A DNA stretch of 41,916 bases. Origin: Caballeronia temeraria (GTDB lineage Bacteria; Pseudomonadota; Gammaproteobacteria; Burkholderiales; Burkholderiaceae). The stretch's first letter is position 1. Each line of letters begins with the position of its first letter. This document shows, piece by piece, positions 32,402 through 40,759 of the stretch. The stretch covers positions 1-41,916 of the forward strand of contig NZ_FCOI02000049.1 in NCBI RefSeq assembly GCF_001544795.2, given 5' to 3'. Both the position numbers and the translations under genes were made by a program. Under the pieces are notes generated by a model, which was given only the letters and a program-made list of their open reading frames with translations, searched no databases and was not told the origin of the DNA.

Positions 32402-33208
32402 TCAGCCGATCTGAACTCTGTCGAGAATCTCGTCTGAGCCAACCTCCAGAGGAACGAAATTGGTCGAGCGCACATAATCCGGTCGCGGCTGCTCGACCTG
32501 TTCAGGCTTGTTCTTCACCTGGTTGTAGACGATATAGGCCTGCCATCGATCGTCACCGGACAGGTTGTGACCCGAGGAATGCACGATGTTGGCGTCGAAG
32601 AACACGACTGTTCCCGGGCGGCCGATGATAGGCACGGCCTTGGGGTGACTGGACAAAATATCAAGCATCGTCGGCTTGGGTACAACGTAGAAGCGGTAAC
32701 CGGTTGCCTCATCGAACGTCGGATCGAGTGAACCAAGCTTGTGGCTTCCTGGGATGAAATAGAGACATCCGCCCATTTCGGTCGGCTCGTCGAGCATGAC
32801 CAACGCGGTTGTCATCTGCGGTTCTTTCACGCCGTCGATATGCCAAGTGCCGAAGTCCTGATGCCATTGCCAGACGGAGCCGTCGATAGCCGTCTTCAGA
32901 TTGCACTTCGTGTGATAGACGTAGAGTTCGGGACCGTCGATCAGTTGTTGTGCCGGCTCGAGCAATCTGGGGGAGCGCACGGCGGAGTGAAAGACCGCCG
33001 ATGCCGTCGGACTTTCGGTTTCGTGAACTTTGTAGATCGTCTTCGCGATGCCGCCCGTCTTTTCACGGACGAGATGGTCGGTATCGATCTTCTGGATCCG
33101 GCGCAACTCGCTCTTCATATGCTCGACTTCCTCTTCCGAGAAAAGCTCCGGCAGAACAACAAATCCATCGCGCTCGTACGCTTCCAATTGTGACGCGGTA
33201 AGTTTCAT
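32402..33208 (-). CDS. Phytanoyl-CoA dioxygenase (PhyH)-family 2-oxoglutarate/Fe(II) oxygenase
   Basis: This is a 268-aa protein. Iron ligands are visible: His116 and Asp118 in 'WQWHQDFGTWH', distal His210 in 'ANIVHSSGHN' and Arg221 ('DDRWQAYIVYN') for 2-oxoglutarate. The N-terminus 'YERDGFVVLPELFSEEEV' and 'LVMLDEPTEMGGCLYFIPGS' are classic PhyH. Hydroxylates a small molecule with 2-oxoglutarate and O2. AGGAGAT precedes ATG. It is the first gene of an operon with the YdiJ-like dehydrogenase, MFS transporter and the truncated aldehyde dehydrogenase, so hydroxylation may create the 2-hydroxy acid oxidised next (inference). A divergent LysR regulator starts 104 bp away. Confidence 0.9.
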   Translation of the reverse strand: MKLTASQLEAYERDGFVVLPELFSEEEVEHMKSELRRIQKIDTDHLVREKTGGIAKTIYKVHETESPTASAVFHSAVRSPRLLEPAQQLIDGPELYVYHTKCNLKTAIDGSVWQWHQDFGTWHIDGVKEPQMTTALVMLDEPTEMGGCLYFIPGSHKLGSLDPTFDEATGYRFYVVPKPTMLDILSSHPKAVPIIGRPGTVVFFDANIVHSSGHNLSGDDRWQAYIVYNQVKNKPEQVEQPRPDYVRSTNFVPLEVGSDEILDRVQIG

Positions 33209-33312
33209 GAGGGCATCTCCTGACTTATTGGTGTGATGTCATGATCCTAAGACCCGTCGCGTCCAATGTAAAAGATATAATAAGTTGCGTATCGATACCT
33301 AAAAGGTTTTAG
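33209..33312. promoter_or_regulatory. Divergent control region between PhyH and LysR genes
   Basis: The 104-bp gap is AT-rich in its middle (AATGTAAAAGATATAATAAG near 33265) and contains the perfect 10-bp palindrome GTATCGATAC at 33289-33298, 15 bp before the LysR ATG. LysR-type regulators usually bind such divergent gaps and act on both promoters. No strict T-N11-A box could be singled out. Confidence 0.5.
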
Positions 33313-34221
33313 ATGGAACTGCGTCATCTTCGCTACTTTCTGACGGTGGCACGCACACTCAACTTCACGAAGGCGGCGGAGGAACTGCACATGGCCCAGC
33401 CGCCGTTGAGCCGGCAGATACGGGAACTGGAAGAGGAACTCGGCGTGGCGCTTTTCGAGCGCCGGGGCAAACGCGTATTCCTTTCATCGGCGGGCCAGGT
33501 TTTCGAAGAACGGGCAAGGCGAATTCTGGCGGACACAAACTCCGCGATCGTGGATTCGCAACGCGCAGCAAGAGGGGAAATCGGCCGGGTGGCGGTCGGG
33601 TTCTTTGAGCACATCGCGTACACGCTGCTGCCGCCGCTCTTGCGTGAATTCCAGCAGCGTTACCCCGCGGTGACAGTCGAACTTCGATGGTTTTCCTCTG
33701 CGGAACAGATCAATGCGCTGGATCGAGGGGACGTCGATCTGGCCTTCGTTCGCTCTTTGCCTTCGGATAGCCAACTGAACAGCGTCCTGTTGCTTCAGGA
33801 GCCGTTTTACGTTGCCATCGCGAAGGACAACCCTCTCGCAGCGAAACGGCAGATCTCCATCAAGGACTGTATGCACCTGCGCGTCATCAATTACCGGAAA
33901 GATGTCGCGCCGGACTATCACGCCACCATCAACCAGTTGTGCGCACTGGCAGGCTTCTCTCCTTCCACGAGCTTCGAAATGGGACAGATCTACGCGTCCC
34001 TTGGCCTCGTAAGCGCCGGATTTGGTGTGACGCTCGTACCTGCGTCGGTTCAACGAACGCACATGGACAACGTCGTTTATCGTCCGCTGCGTGAACAGCA
34101 CGCGCAGAGCGAACTCTACCTCGCGTGGAAGGAACCCAACCCGCCCGCGGCGCTAGGCTCTTTTGTTCAACTCGCGTGCGAGATAACCGCGCGCGCACCG
34201 GGCAAAGCGAAGGTCGAGTAA
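33313..34221 (+). CDS. LysR-family transcriptional regulator
   Basis: This 302-aa protein has the HTH in residues 1-60 ('MELRHLRYFLTVARTLNFTK', 'AAEELHMAQPPLSRQIRELE', 'LGVALFERRGKRV') and a co-inducer domain from about 90. The 'MELRHLRYF...AQPPLSRQI' start is like the CbnR/CatR/BenM group that senses acids such as muconate. It lies divergent from the PhyH operon and is its probable activator. Confidence 0.93.
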   Translation: MELRHLRYFLTVARTLNFTKAAEELHMAQPPLSRQIRELEEELGVALFERRGKRVFLSSAGQVFEERARRILADTNSAIVDSQRAARGEIGRVAVGFFEHIAYTLLPPLLREFQQRYPAVTVELRWFSSAEQINALDRGDVDLAFVRSLPSDSQLNSVLLLQEPFYVAIAKDNPLAAKRQISIKDCMHLRVINYRKDVAPDYHATINQLCALAGFSPSTSFEMGQIYASLGLVSAGFGVTLVPASVQRTHMDNVVYRPLREQHAQSELYLAWKEPNPPAALGSFVQLACEITARAPGKAKVE

Positions 34222-34850
34222 AGCAGGCGGTACGACTTCAATTACGATGAACAGGTTAGTTTTCCGGTTGAACCGTCAGCACAACTGCTTCGATTTGCGG
34301 CCGCCGTATGTAGCGTTGATTTGACTGCTTGTCCGGTCGCGTTAGAAGGCAGTGTGAAGCCGCTGAAAGCAGCTCATTTACCGTCATGTCTCGCTTTGGC
34401 ACGATCCGCATTAGCTAGGACAGCGGCCAAATTGTAGGGGATATGTTCGACGCACGGAGCTGTCTTGATCACAATAGCTGCGTGACGTACAGCGGATTGA
34501 CACATCAAAGGAGACAAAAGCGCGGGCTCAAAATCGTTTGTGCAAGGAATGGCCTCCGTCGTCTTCGATGCCGTAGCCAATTCAAGGCCGTCAGAGACGG
34601 TCACCAAGAGCTTCTGCCAACGCGCAGCACTTTTGTGAGCTGGCTATAGGCAGCGAATCCCGCGTCAGCCTGCCTTGGGGTTTCAGGCTGCAGCGACGCA
34701 CAAGCGGGCACCATTGCATGTACACCAGATACCTCTTCGACGCCGGCACCGGACTCATGCGCATGACCTTCAGATCGACGCCTGCATCCGCGTACACTCT
34801 GATGCGCGCCAGCGGCCTCAGACCAAGCAACCTCGGCCTTCTCCGGCGCC
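34222..34850. other. Stretch without a recognisable gene
   Basis: Two minus-strand frames stay open (34374-34607, and the end of a longer one around 34600-34850), but I recognise neither product and see no ribosome-binding site. The part next to the TRAP gene may be decayed coding sequence. The base composition is more mixed than in flanking genes. Confidence 0.3.
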
Positions 34851-36740
34851 TCAAAGAAAGACTGTTGATATTGAGGGAATGAAGGCGATCGCGATCAAAC
34901 CGAGAAGTAACATACCGAGGTAGATCCAGATTCGCCTCAACCCGGCTTCCGGCGACACTTCGCCGATGATGCATGCGGCGTAATAGCAAAGGCCGAACGG
35001 TGGCGCGAACACACCCAGCCCCATCGCCAGCACCACGACCATTGCGTAGTGCACTTCGTTGATGCCGAGTTGATGCGCCACGGGGAACAGAAGCGGCCCG
35101 AACAGTACGATGGCCGGAATGCCTTCGAGCACACTGCCGAGCACGATGAACGCGATAATCGACACAAGCAGGAATCCGATCGTGCCGCCCGGGACCTTCG
35201 TCATCATCTCGGCGAGGTCCTGAGAGAAGCCGGATTGCGTCAGCGCCCATCCCATCGCGCTCGCCGCGCCCACAATGAAAAGAATCGCGCCGGAGAGTGC
35301 GGCAGTCTGGAGCAGCATCGGCACGACCGACTTCCACGTCAGCCCTCCACGATAGATCACGAGTCCGATCAGGAGCGAGTACGCGATGCCGATCGTCGAA
35401 ACCTCAGTCGCGGTCGCGATGCCTTCCACCACCGCGCTTCGAATAAGGAAGGGGAGCAGAAGCGCGGGCAACGCTACAACGAACGTGCGGCGGACCTGCG
35501 ACCAGGGCGCGCGCACGGGCCGCGCGGTGCCCTCCTCCGCTTTCTCGTCGTGCCCCGCACGCCACCAGGCAACCACGCCCAACACGAGCGCCAGAACTAT
35601 GGCGGGCATAATGCCGGCCGTAAATAGCGCCGCGATGGAGATGCCCGTCACCGACGCTATCGCGATCAGAACTAGCGACGGCGGAATCGTCTCGCTCATT
35701 GCGCCCGAAGCGGCAAGCAGCGACACCAGCTCGCCGTCCGACATGCCGCGCTTGCGCATCTCGGGAAAAAGCACCGGGGCCACGGCGGCCATATCGGCGG
35801 TCTTGGAGCCCGAAATGCCGGAGATCAGCAGCATCGCACCAAGCAATACGTAGGACATCCCGCCCCTCACATGTCCTAGCAATGCTGCGAGAAACGCCAC
35901 CATGACCCGCGCCACGCCGGTGACATGAACGAGCTGGCCGAGCAGCACAAACATCGGTACGGCGAGCAAGATCAGCGTGCTCATGCCTTCGTCCATGCGC
36001 CCCACAACGACGCTCAGCGGTGTCGACGTGGTGGTCAGCAAATAGGCGCTCGTCGCAAGTGCGAAAGCGAAGGCGATCGGAACACCGGCCATCACGGCCA
36101 CGCCGAGAACGCCGACGAAGAAAACCAGCAGCGCGCCTTGCCCCATCTGCGAAAGAGGCCCGGCTCCCGCGTAGCAGCCGAGCGCAGACAGGCCGACGAG
36201 CACCACCGCACCGATAACGTCGCGCCAATCATGCCGCATCAGCCGTAGACAGCAACTGATGAGGCCCGCAGCGCATCCGACCGGAATCGCTAGCGCCCTG
36301 ATAGAGCCCGACCACCCGAGCGCGGGGGTTTCTGTGAACGCCTGGTCCTGCACATAGTCGAGCGCGGGGTGGAGCACCAGAGCAAGGAATGCCGCGCAGG
36401 TGCCGACTGCGAGCGTATCGCTCCAGGCCTGTGCACGCGGTGACATCTTCGAGACGAAAAATGTGAGCCGCATGTGGCAGGATCGGTGCAATGCGAGTGC
36501 GCTGCCAAGCATCGCAAGCCACAGAAAAAGAACCGAGGCGAGTTCATCCGACCAGATCAGTGGACGATGGAAAACGGCGCGGGCTATGATCCCAACGAAC
36601 AGGATCACGACTTCAGCGACGACCGTGGTCGCCGCCAACGACTCCACTGCGCGGCGTAACCAGCGCTCGAGGGCACGCTCCGACTGCGCACTTTGCAAGA
36701 ACGAGGTGTTAGGCGCTTCGAGCTTGTGCGCGGCGCTCAT
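34851..36740 (-). CDS. TRAP transporter fused small and large permease subunits (DctQM)
   Basis: This 629-aa membrane protein is a fusion. Residues about 30-170 are DctQ (four helices; 'RPLIWSDELASVLFLWLAML', 'LHRSCHMRLTFF'). About 200-629 are DctM ('FFVGVLGVAVMAGVPIAFAF', 'GMSTLILLAVPMFVLLGQLV', 'SGSKTADMAAVAPVLFPEM', 'VFAPPFGLCYYAACIIGEV'). Separate genes are common, but fused QM forms are well known. Sodium-driven uptake of an organic acid delivered by DctP. The chosen ATG at 36738-36740 overlaps the dctP stop; a longer frame to 36776 lies inside dctP. Confidence 0.92.
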   Translation of the reverse strand: MSAAHKLEAPNTSFLQSAQSERALERWLRRAVESLAATTVVAEVVILFVGIIARAVFHRPLIWSDELASVLFLWLAMLGSALALHRSCHMRLTFFVSKMSPRAQAWSDTLAVGTCAAFLALVLHPALDYVQDQAFTETPALGWSGSIRALAIPVGCAAGLISCCLRLMRHDWRDVIGAVVLVGLSALGCYAGAGPLSQMGQGALLVFFVGVLGVAVMAGVPIAFAFALATSAYLLTTTSTPLSVVVGRMDEGMSTLILLAVPMFVLLGQLVHVTGVARVMVAFLAALLGHVRGGMSYVLLGAMLLISGISGSKTADMAAVAPVLFPEMRKRGMSDGELVSLLAASGAMSETIPPSLVLIAIASVTGISIAALFTAGIMPAIVLALVLGVVAWWRAGHDEKAEEGTARPVRAPWSQVRRTFVVALPALLLPFLIRSAVVEGIATATEVSTIGIAYSLLIGLVIYRGGLTWKSVVPMLLQTAALSGAILFIVGAASAMGWALTQSGFSQDLAEMMTKVPGGTIGFLLVSIIAFIVLGSVLEGIPAIVLFGPLLFPVAHQLGINEVHYAMVVVLAMGLGVFAPPFGLCYYAACIIGEVSPEAGLRRIWIYLGMLLLGLIAIAFIPSISTVFL

Positions 36741-37765
36741 GATATTTTCCCCGTGACGGCCTCGAGCGCGAGCCACGGGTCAGCACCGAACTTCTCCTTC
36801 CACTGCGCGTAGAACCCGCCCTTTGCAAGCGCAGCGCGAAAGGCGCCGCGGTCCGGTTGCACGAATGTGAGCCCCTTGGCAGACAGCTGACTCTGCAGCG
36901 TGGCATTCATGCGCACGACGTCCTCGCGTTGCTCCATGCTCGCCCTGTCAAACTCACGACGCACAATCGCCTTGAGGTCGTCGGGTAAGGTTTTGAACGC
37001 GCGCGGATTAGCGAGCAGCCAAAATGGATCCCAGACGTGATTGGTCTGGGACACATACTTCTGCACCTCGTATAGCTTGCCTGCTTCAATCGTAACAAGC
37101 CCGTTCTCCTGCCCGTCCACCAGATGGGTCTGCAGCGCCGTATAGAGCTCGTTGAAATTGATTGACGTAGGATTAGCTCCGAGTGCCTGGAACAATGACG
37201 TGAACATCGGGGAAACCGGCACACGGATACGATATCCACGCAGATCCTCGGGCGTCTTGATCGGTTTTGTCGAAGAGGTGATCTGTCTAAACCCATTGTC
37301 CGCCGCTTTCGACACTGAAACGAAGCCGCTCTTGTCGATCTGCGCGCGCACCATCTTGCCAAGGTCGCCGTCAACGCCACGCCAGACCTGATCGTAGTCC
37401 GTGAATGCGAAGCCTAGGTTGGTGATGGCGGCGAGCGGAATGGTCGTCGACAGCACCGAACCCGCGATGTTCAGGAACTCAATCCCGCCCGAACGCGCCT
37501 GCGACAACAGATCCGTGTCCGAGCCCAGTTGCGATGCCGGGAAGAAACGGATCTCAAGCCTGCCGTTGCTCGCCTCACGGATACGGTCGATTGCCTGCTT
37601 GAGCCGGGTATTGATCGGCTGATTAAGGGATTGCCCGGTTGCGAGCTTGTAGGTGAATTCTGCGGCGCGGGCAGGCCTGGTCCAGATCGACACCAGCGGA
37701 ACAGCGGCCGCGGCCTTCAGCACCGTGCGTCGCGACATGCGACGCGGTGAACTCGACGTGCTCAT
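36737..37765 (-). CDS. TRAP transporter substrate-binding protein (DctP/TAXI-like, DctP family)
   Basis: This 342-aa protein has a Tat-like signal ('SRRTVLKAAAAVPLVS') with likely cleavage after 'ARAAE'. The mature part has 'FTYKLATGQSLNQPINTRLK', 'GRLEIRFFPASQLGSDTDLL', and 'LRGYRIRVPVSPMF' with the Arg that, in DctP proteins, salt-bridges the substrate carboxylate, then 'NELYTALQTHLVDGQENGL'. So the ligand is probably a carboxylic acid (sugar acid or hydroxy acid). AGGAGA precedes the ATG. Divergent from the LysR gene, 200 bp apart. Confidence 0.92.
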   Translation of the reverse strand: MSTSSSPRRMSRRTVLKAAAAVPLVSIWTRPARAAEFTYKLATGQSLNQPINTRLKQAIDRIREASNGRLEIRFFPASQLGSDTDLLSQARSGGIEFLNIAGSVLSTTIPLAAITNLGFAFTDYDQVWRGVDGDLGKMVRAQIDKSGFVSVSKAADNGFRQITSSTKPIKTPEDLRGYRIRVPVSPMFTSLFQALGANPTSINFNELYTALQTHLVDGQENGLVTIEAGKLYEVQKYVSQTNHVWDPFWLLANPRAFKTLPDDLKAIVRREFDRASMEQREDVVRMNATLQSQLSAKGLTFVQPDRGAFRAALAKGGFYAQWKEKFGADPWLALEAVTGKIS

Positions 37766-37912
37766 GATCCTGTCTCCTGTTTTATGAACATCCCCGCGTC
37801 CCGCGCCACCTTATGGATGCAGCGTCGAGGCACGTCGCGACGGTTGTTATCAGCTCTTCTGGCCTCGTCGCCTGCCTTACGTGAGCAAAATATAAGAGGC
37901 TTGTTGGTGAAG

Positions 37913-37932
37913 CACAATTCAATTATTTTGTG
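37913..37932. promoter_or_regulatory. Candidate LysR-binding inverted repeat
   Basis: CACAATTCAATTATTTTGTG, arms CACAA and TTGTG with 10-bp AT-rich spacing, lies in the divergent gap 33 bp before the LysR start. Its size and place suit a LysR-type operator controlling both the TRAP genes and the regulator. The assignment is inference. Confidence 0.5.
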
Positions 37933-37965
37933 AGACGTTGTAGCCTATCTAAAAGGTGACTCCCC

Positions 37966-38877
37966 ATGTATCTGCCCCTGCGCGCAATCAGTGTCTTCCA
38001 CGCTGCAGCCAGTTCAGGAAGCATTTCGCGGGCGGCGGCCGACCTGAACGTCACGCCATCTGCGGTCAGCCAGCAGATTCAGTCGCTCGAAGCCCACCTG
38101 GGAACGGCCTTGATGACCAAAGTCGGAAGGGGCGTCGGGTTGACCGAGGCGGGCGAACGCTATTTCGCGATGATCTCCGGTGAGGTCGAACGGATCGCGG
38201 AAGCGACCGAGCGAATGCGGGGATTGCGCTCCGTCACACTGCTTACCGTGCGCGCCACGCCTACTCTTTCCACGAAGTGGTTGCTGCCGCGCCTGCGCTC
38301 ATTTCTGGATGGCCACCCCGATCTCGAAGTTCGCCTTAACGGAACCAATGAAGCCACCGACTTCGCTCAGGAGGCCGTTGATATCGAGATCCGTCATGGA
38401 ACCGGCCAATGGCCTGGCGTGTATGTCGAGTCCCTCGCCGAGGAATCCTTTTTGCCGGTGTGTTCCCCCGCCTACTGCGCGGCCGCAAGCCTCGAAGCGG
38501 CTGACCTACCGCGGCACCGCCTCATCCATTCCGTGAAGTCGCAGGTTCAGTGGTCGTACTGGTTTTCGGCGGCGCAGACGTCGTTCGATCCTGGGCAGCG
38601 CGTCCTCTTCGACCGAAGCCACATGGCGATCGATGCCGCCGTCGACGGTATGGGTATCGCGCTCGAAAGCACGTTGATGATGTGGCGCGAATTGCGCGAC
38701 GGCACGTTGACATGTCCGGTGAGACGCCCGCCAGCCATCCGCCTGAAAACGCAATGGATCGTTTGTCCATACGAACATCTCCGTAAGAAGAAAGTCACGC
38801 TGTTTCTCGAGTGGCTGCGCGCCGAGCGTGCGGCTTGGGAGGCGACGTCGGACGAACACGCTGCGAATCCATCTTGA
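37966..38877 (+). CDS. LysR-family transcriptional regulator (GcvA-like)
   Basis: This is a 303-aa protein. The start 'YLPLRAISVFHAAASSGSIS', 'RAAADLNVTPSAVSQQIQSL' and 'LFxx'-like 'LMTKVGRGVGLTEAGERYF' are the GcvA/AmpR branch. The effector domain includes 'LPRLRSFLDGHPDLEVRL' and 'DIEIRHGTGQWPGV'. GGTGA precedes the ATG. Divergent from the TRAP genes and upstream of the oxidoreductase operon, it probably regulates both. Confidence 0.92.
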   Translation: MYLPLRAISVFHAAASSGSISRAAADLNVTPSAVSQQIQSLEAHLGTALMTKVGRGVGLTEAGERYFAMISGEVERIAEATERMRGLRSVTLLTVRATPTLSTKWLLPRLRSFLDGHPDLEVRLNGTNEATDFAQEAVDIEIRHGTGQWPGVYVESLAEESFLPVCSPAYCAAASLEAADLPRHRLIHSVKSQVQWSYWFSAAQTSFDPGQRVLFDRSHMAIDAAVDGMGIALESTLMMWRELRDGTLTCPVRRPPAIRLKTQWIVCPYEHLRKKKVTLFLEWLRAERAAWEATSDEHAANPS

Positions 38878-39051
38878 AGCGTGGCTTAACGATCGGATTG
38901 GAAATGTTAATTGTTCTGATGCAAGCGCCTGACTACACTTGCTCGCAAGAAAGGCCCATCGCTGTTCGGCTTTCGAATCTGTCTTGCACGTGCGTCGTCG
39001 CACGCTGGTCGGGCGGTCATGACCCATGATCTAAACCACAAAGGATTGCCA
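38878..39051. promoter_or_regulatory. Leader of the SAF-oxidoreductase operon
   Basis: The 174-bp gap contains a small perfect inverted repeat, CGTGCG-TCGT-CGCACG (38989-39004), about 50 bp ahead of the likely start codon. No clear -35/-10 pair was found. It could be a regulator site or a leader hairpin. Confidence 0.3.
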
Positions 39052-40410
39052 ATGAATCTCTACAGTCTCCTCAAGGCCCGCAATGCTGCAGGACGTCCTG
39101 TTCGCGTCGGTCTGATCGGTGCCGGCAAATTCGGCTCGATGGTGCTGTCGCAGGCCCGCCACATCGAAGGGCTGCATGTAGTAGGCGTCGCCGATCTCGA
39201 TGTAGGCAAGGCACGCGCATCGCTCGCGCGAGTCGGCTGGTCGGCCGAGCAATACGGCGCGCGCACGCTCGCCGATGCCGTGAAGACCGGCGCCACCTGC
39301 GTGCTCGACGATGCCGCCGCACTCTCCGCCTGCGATGAGGTCGAATGCATCATCGAGGCGACGGGCCATCCGATCGCCGGCGTGCGTCACGCACTCGCCG
39401 CGATCGAAGGCAACAAGCATGTGGTGATGGTCAACGTCGAGGCCGATGCGATGTGCGGACCGTTGCTCGCCGCCCGCGCTCGCGAGCGCGGTCTCGTCTA
39501 CAGCATGGCATACGGTGACCAGCCCGCGATCATCTGCGAGCTGGTGGACTGGGTGCGTTCGTGCGGCTTCGAGCTGACCTCGGCCGGCAAGGGCATGAAT
39601 TTCGAACCGCGCTATCGCTATTCGACACCGGACACGGTATGGGGTTTCTTCGGCTGGACCGAGGAAGAAGTGGCCAAGGGCGACTTCAACCCGAAGATGT
39701 ACAACTCGTTCACCGACGGCACTAAAGCCGCAATCGAAATGGCCGCGGTCGCGAACGGCACGGGGCTCGATTGCCCCGACGATGGCCTCGCCTTCCCTCC
39801 TGCTGGTCTGCATGATCTGGCGCGGGTCTTCCGACCGGCAGAAGATGGCGGACGCCTTTCGCGCAGTGGTCTTGTGGACATCGCCGCGAGCCAGGAACCG
39901 GACGGCCGAGAGGTCTTTAACAACATTCGCTATGGCGTGTTCGTCACGTTCAAGGCGCCAAACGAATACGCGCGTGCGTGCTTCAAGCAGTACGGTTTGC
40001 TCGTCGATCCCACCGGCTGGTACGGCTCGATGTGGCGGCCGTTCCACATGATTGGCCTCGAAACCAGTGTGAGCTTGCTGTCGGCCGTGCTTCGCGGCGA
40101 GGCGACTGGGTCGTCGAAGGAGTTCCGTGGCGACGCCGTGGCGACCGCCAAGCGCGACCTCAAGCCCGGCGAAATGCTAGACGGCGAAGGCGGCTACGCG
40201 GTGTGGGCCAATGCGATCCCGGCATCGAAAAGCCTTGCCATCGGCGGCCTGCCGATCGGGCTCGCGCATAACGTCAGGCTTAAGCGTCCGGTTGCCAAGG
40301 ACACCGTCGTGCGCTTCGAGGATGTCGAGCTCGAACGCGATCTCGATGTTGTAGCGTTGCGTCGCGAGATGGAGCAAAGTGCGCTCGGCAAGCCCGCGAA
40401 AGCTGCGTGA
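39052..40410 (+). CDS. NAD(P)-dependent oxidoreductase with C-terminal SAF domain
   Basis: This 452-aa protein has an N-terminal Rossmann fold 'RVGLIGAGKFGSMVLSQAR' (near residue 20). Homoserine-dehydrogenase/Gfo-Idh-like features follow: 'VEADAMCGPLLAARARERGL', 'VYSMAYGDQPAIICELVDWV', 'PRYRYSTPDTVWGFFGWTEE'. The C-terminus, from about 355 ('RDLKPGEMLDGEGGYAVWA', 'LPIGLAHNVRLKRPVAKD'), is an SAF-type domain as in antifreeze-like and sugar-acid enzymes. Such fusions are often annotated only as SAF-domain or FlgA-like proteins; the reaction is not established to my knowledge. The ATG at 39052 (AAAGGA upstream) is preferred to one at 39019. First of three co-oriented genes. Confidence 0.82.
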   Translation: MNLYSLLKARNAAGRPVRVGLIGAGKFGSMVLSQARHIEGLHVVGVADLDVGKARASLARVGWSAEQYGARTLADAVKTGATCVLDDAAALSACDEVECIIEATGHPIAGVRHALAAIEGNKHVVMVNVEADAMCGPLLAARARERGLVYSMAYGDQPAIICELVDWVRSCGFELTSAGKGMNFEPRYRYSTPDTVWGFFGWTEEEVAKGDFNPKMYNSFTDGTKAAIEMAAVANGTGLDCPDDGLAFPPAGLHDLARVFRPAEDGGRLSRSGLVDIAASQEPDGREVFNNIRYGVFVTFKAPNEYARACFKQYGLLVDPTGWYGSMWRPFHMIGLETSVSLLSAVLRGEATGSSKEFRGDAVATAKRDLKPGEMLDGEGGYAVWANAIPASKSLAIGGLPIGLAHNVRLKRPVAKDTVVRFEDVELERDLDVVALRREMEQSALGKPAKAA

Positions 40411-40447
40411 GGGACCCACATCATGGCATCGCACGGAGAAGTCCAGC

Positions 40448-40759
40448 ATGGATAGCGGAACGAAAGCATTCGTGGTGGTGGCGGAGTTCGAAGTGAAGGC
40501 CGAGTGCGTTCGCGACTTCCTCGCGCTTGCACGCGACGATGCGCGCCACTCGCTCGCAGACGAGCCCGGCTGCCGCCAGTTCGACATTGTGCAGATCGAC
40601 GAGACGCCGCCGCGAATCTTGTTTTATGAGGTCTACGATGATCGCGCCGCGTTCGATGCACACTTGCAGACGCCGCACCTCGACCGCTTCCGTGCTGGCT
40701 TCCCGGCACTGATCGTTGCGGAACGCCCCGTGCGCTTCGGTCGTCGCGAGGCTGCATGA
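40448..40759 (+). CDS. ABM-domain protein (antibiotic biosynthesis monooxygenase / YgiN-like)
   Basis: This is a 103-aa protein. 'FVVVAEFEVKAECVRDFLAL', 'EPGCRQFDIVQID' and 'RILFYEVYDDRAAFDAHLQT' then 'PHLDRF' form the dimeric alpha+beta barrel of the ABM family; members include quinol monooxygenase YgiN, the AI-2 modifying LsrG and a few sugar-related isomerases. The ATG at 40448-40450 has GGAGAA in front; the open frame extends to 40379 without a comparable site. ATGA overlap with the next gene means coupled expression. LsrG-like isomerase activity on a keto-sugar is a possibility (inference). Confidence 0.8.
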   Translation: MDSGTKAFVVVAEFEVKAECVRDFLALARDDARHSLADEPGCRQFDIVQIDETPPRILFYEVYDDRAAFDAHLQTPHLDRFRAGFPALIVAERPVRFGRREAA

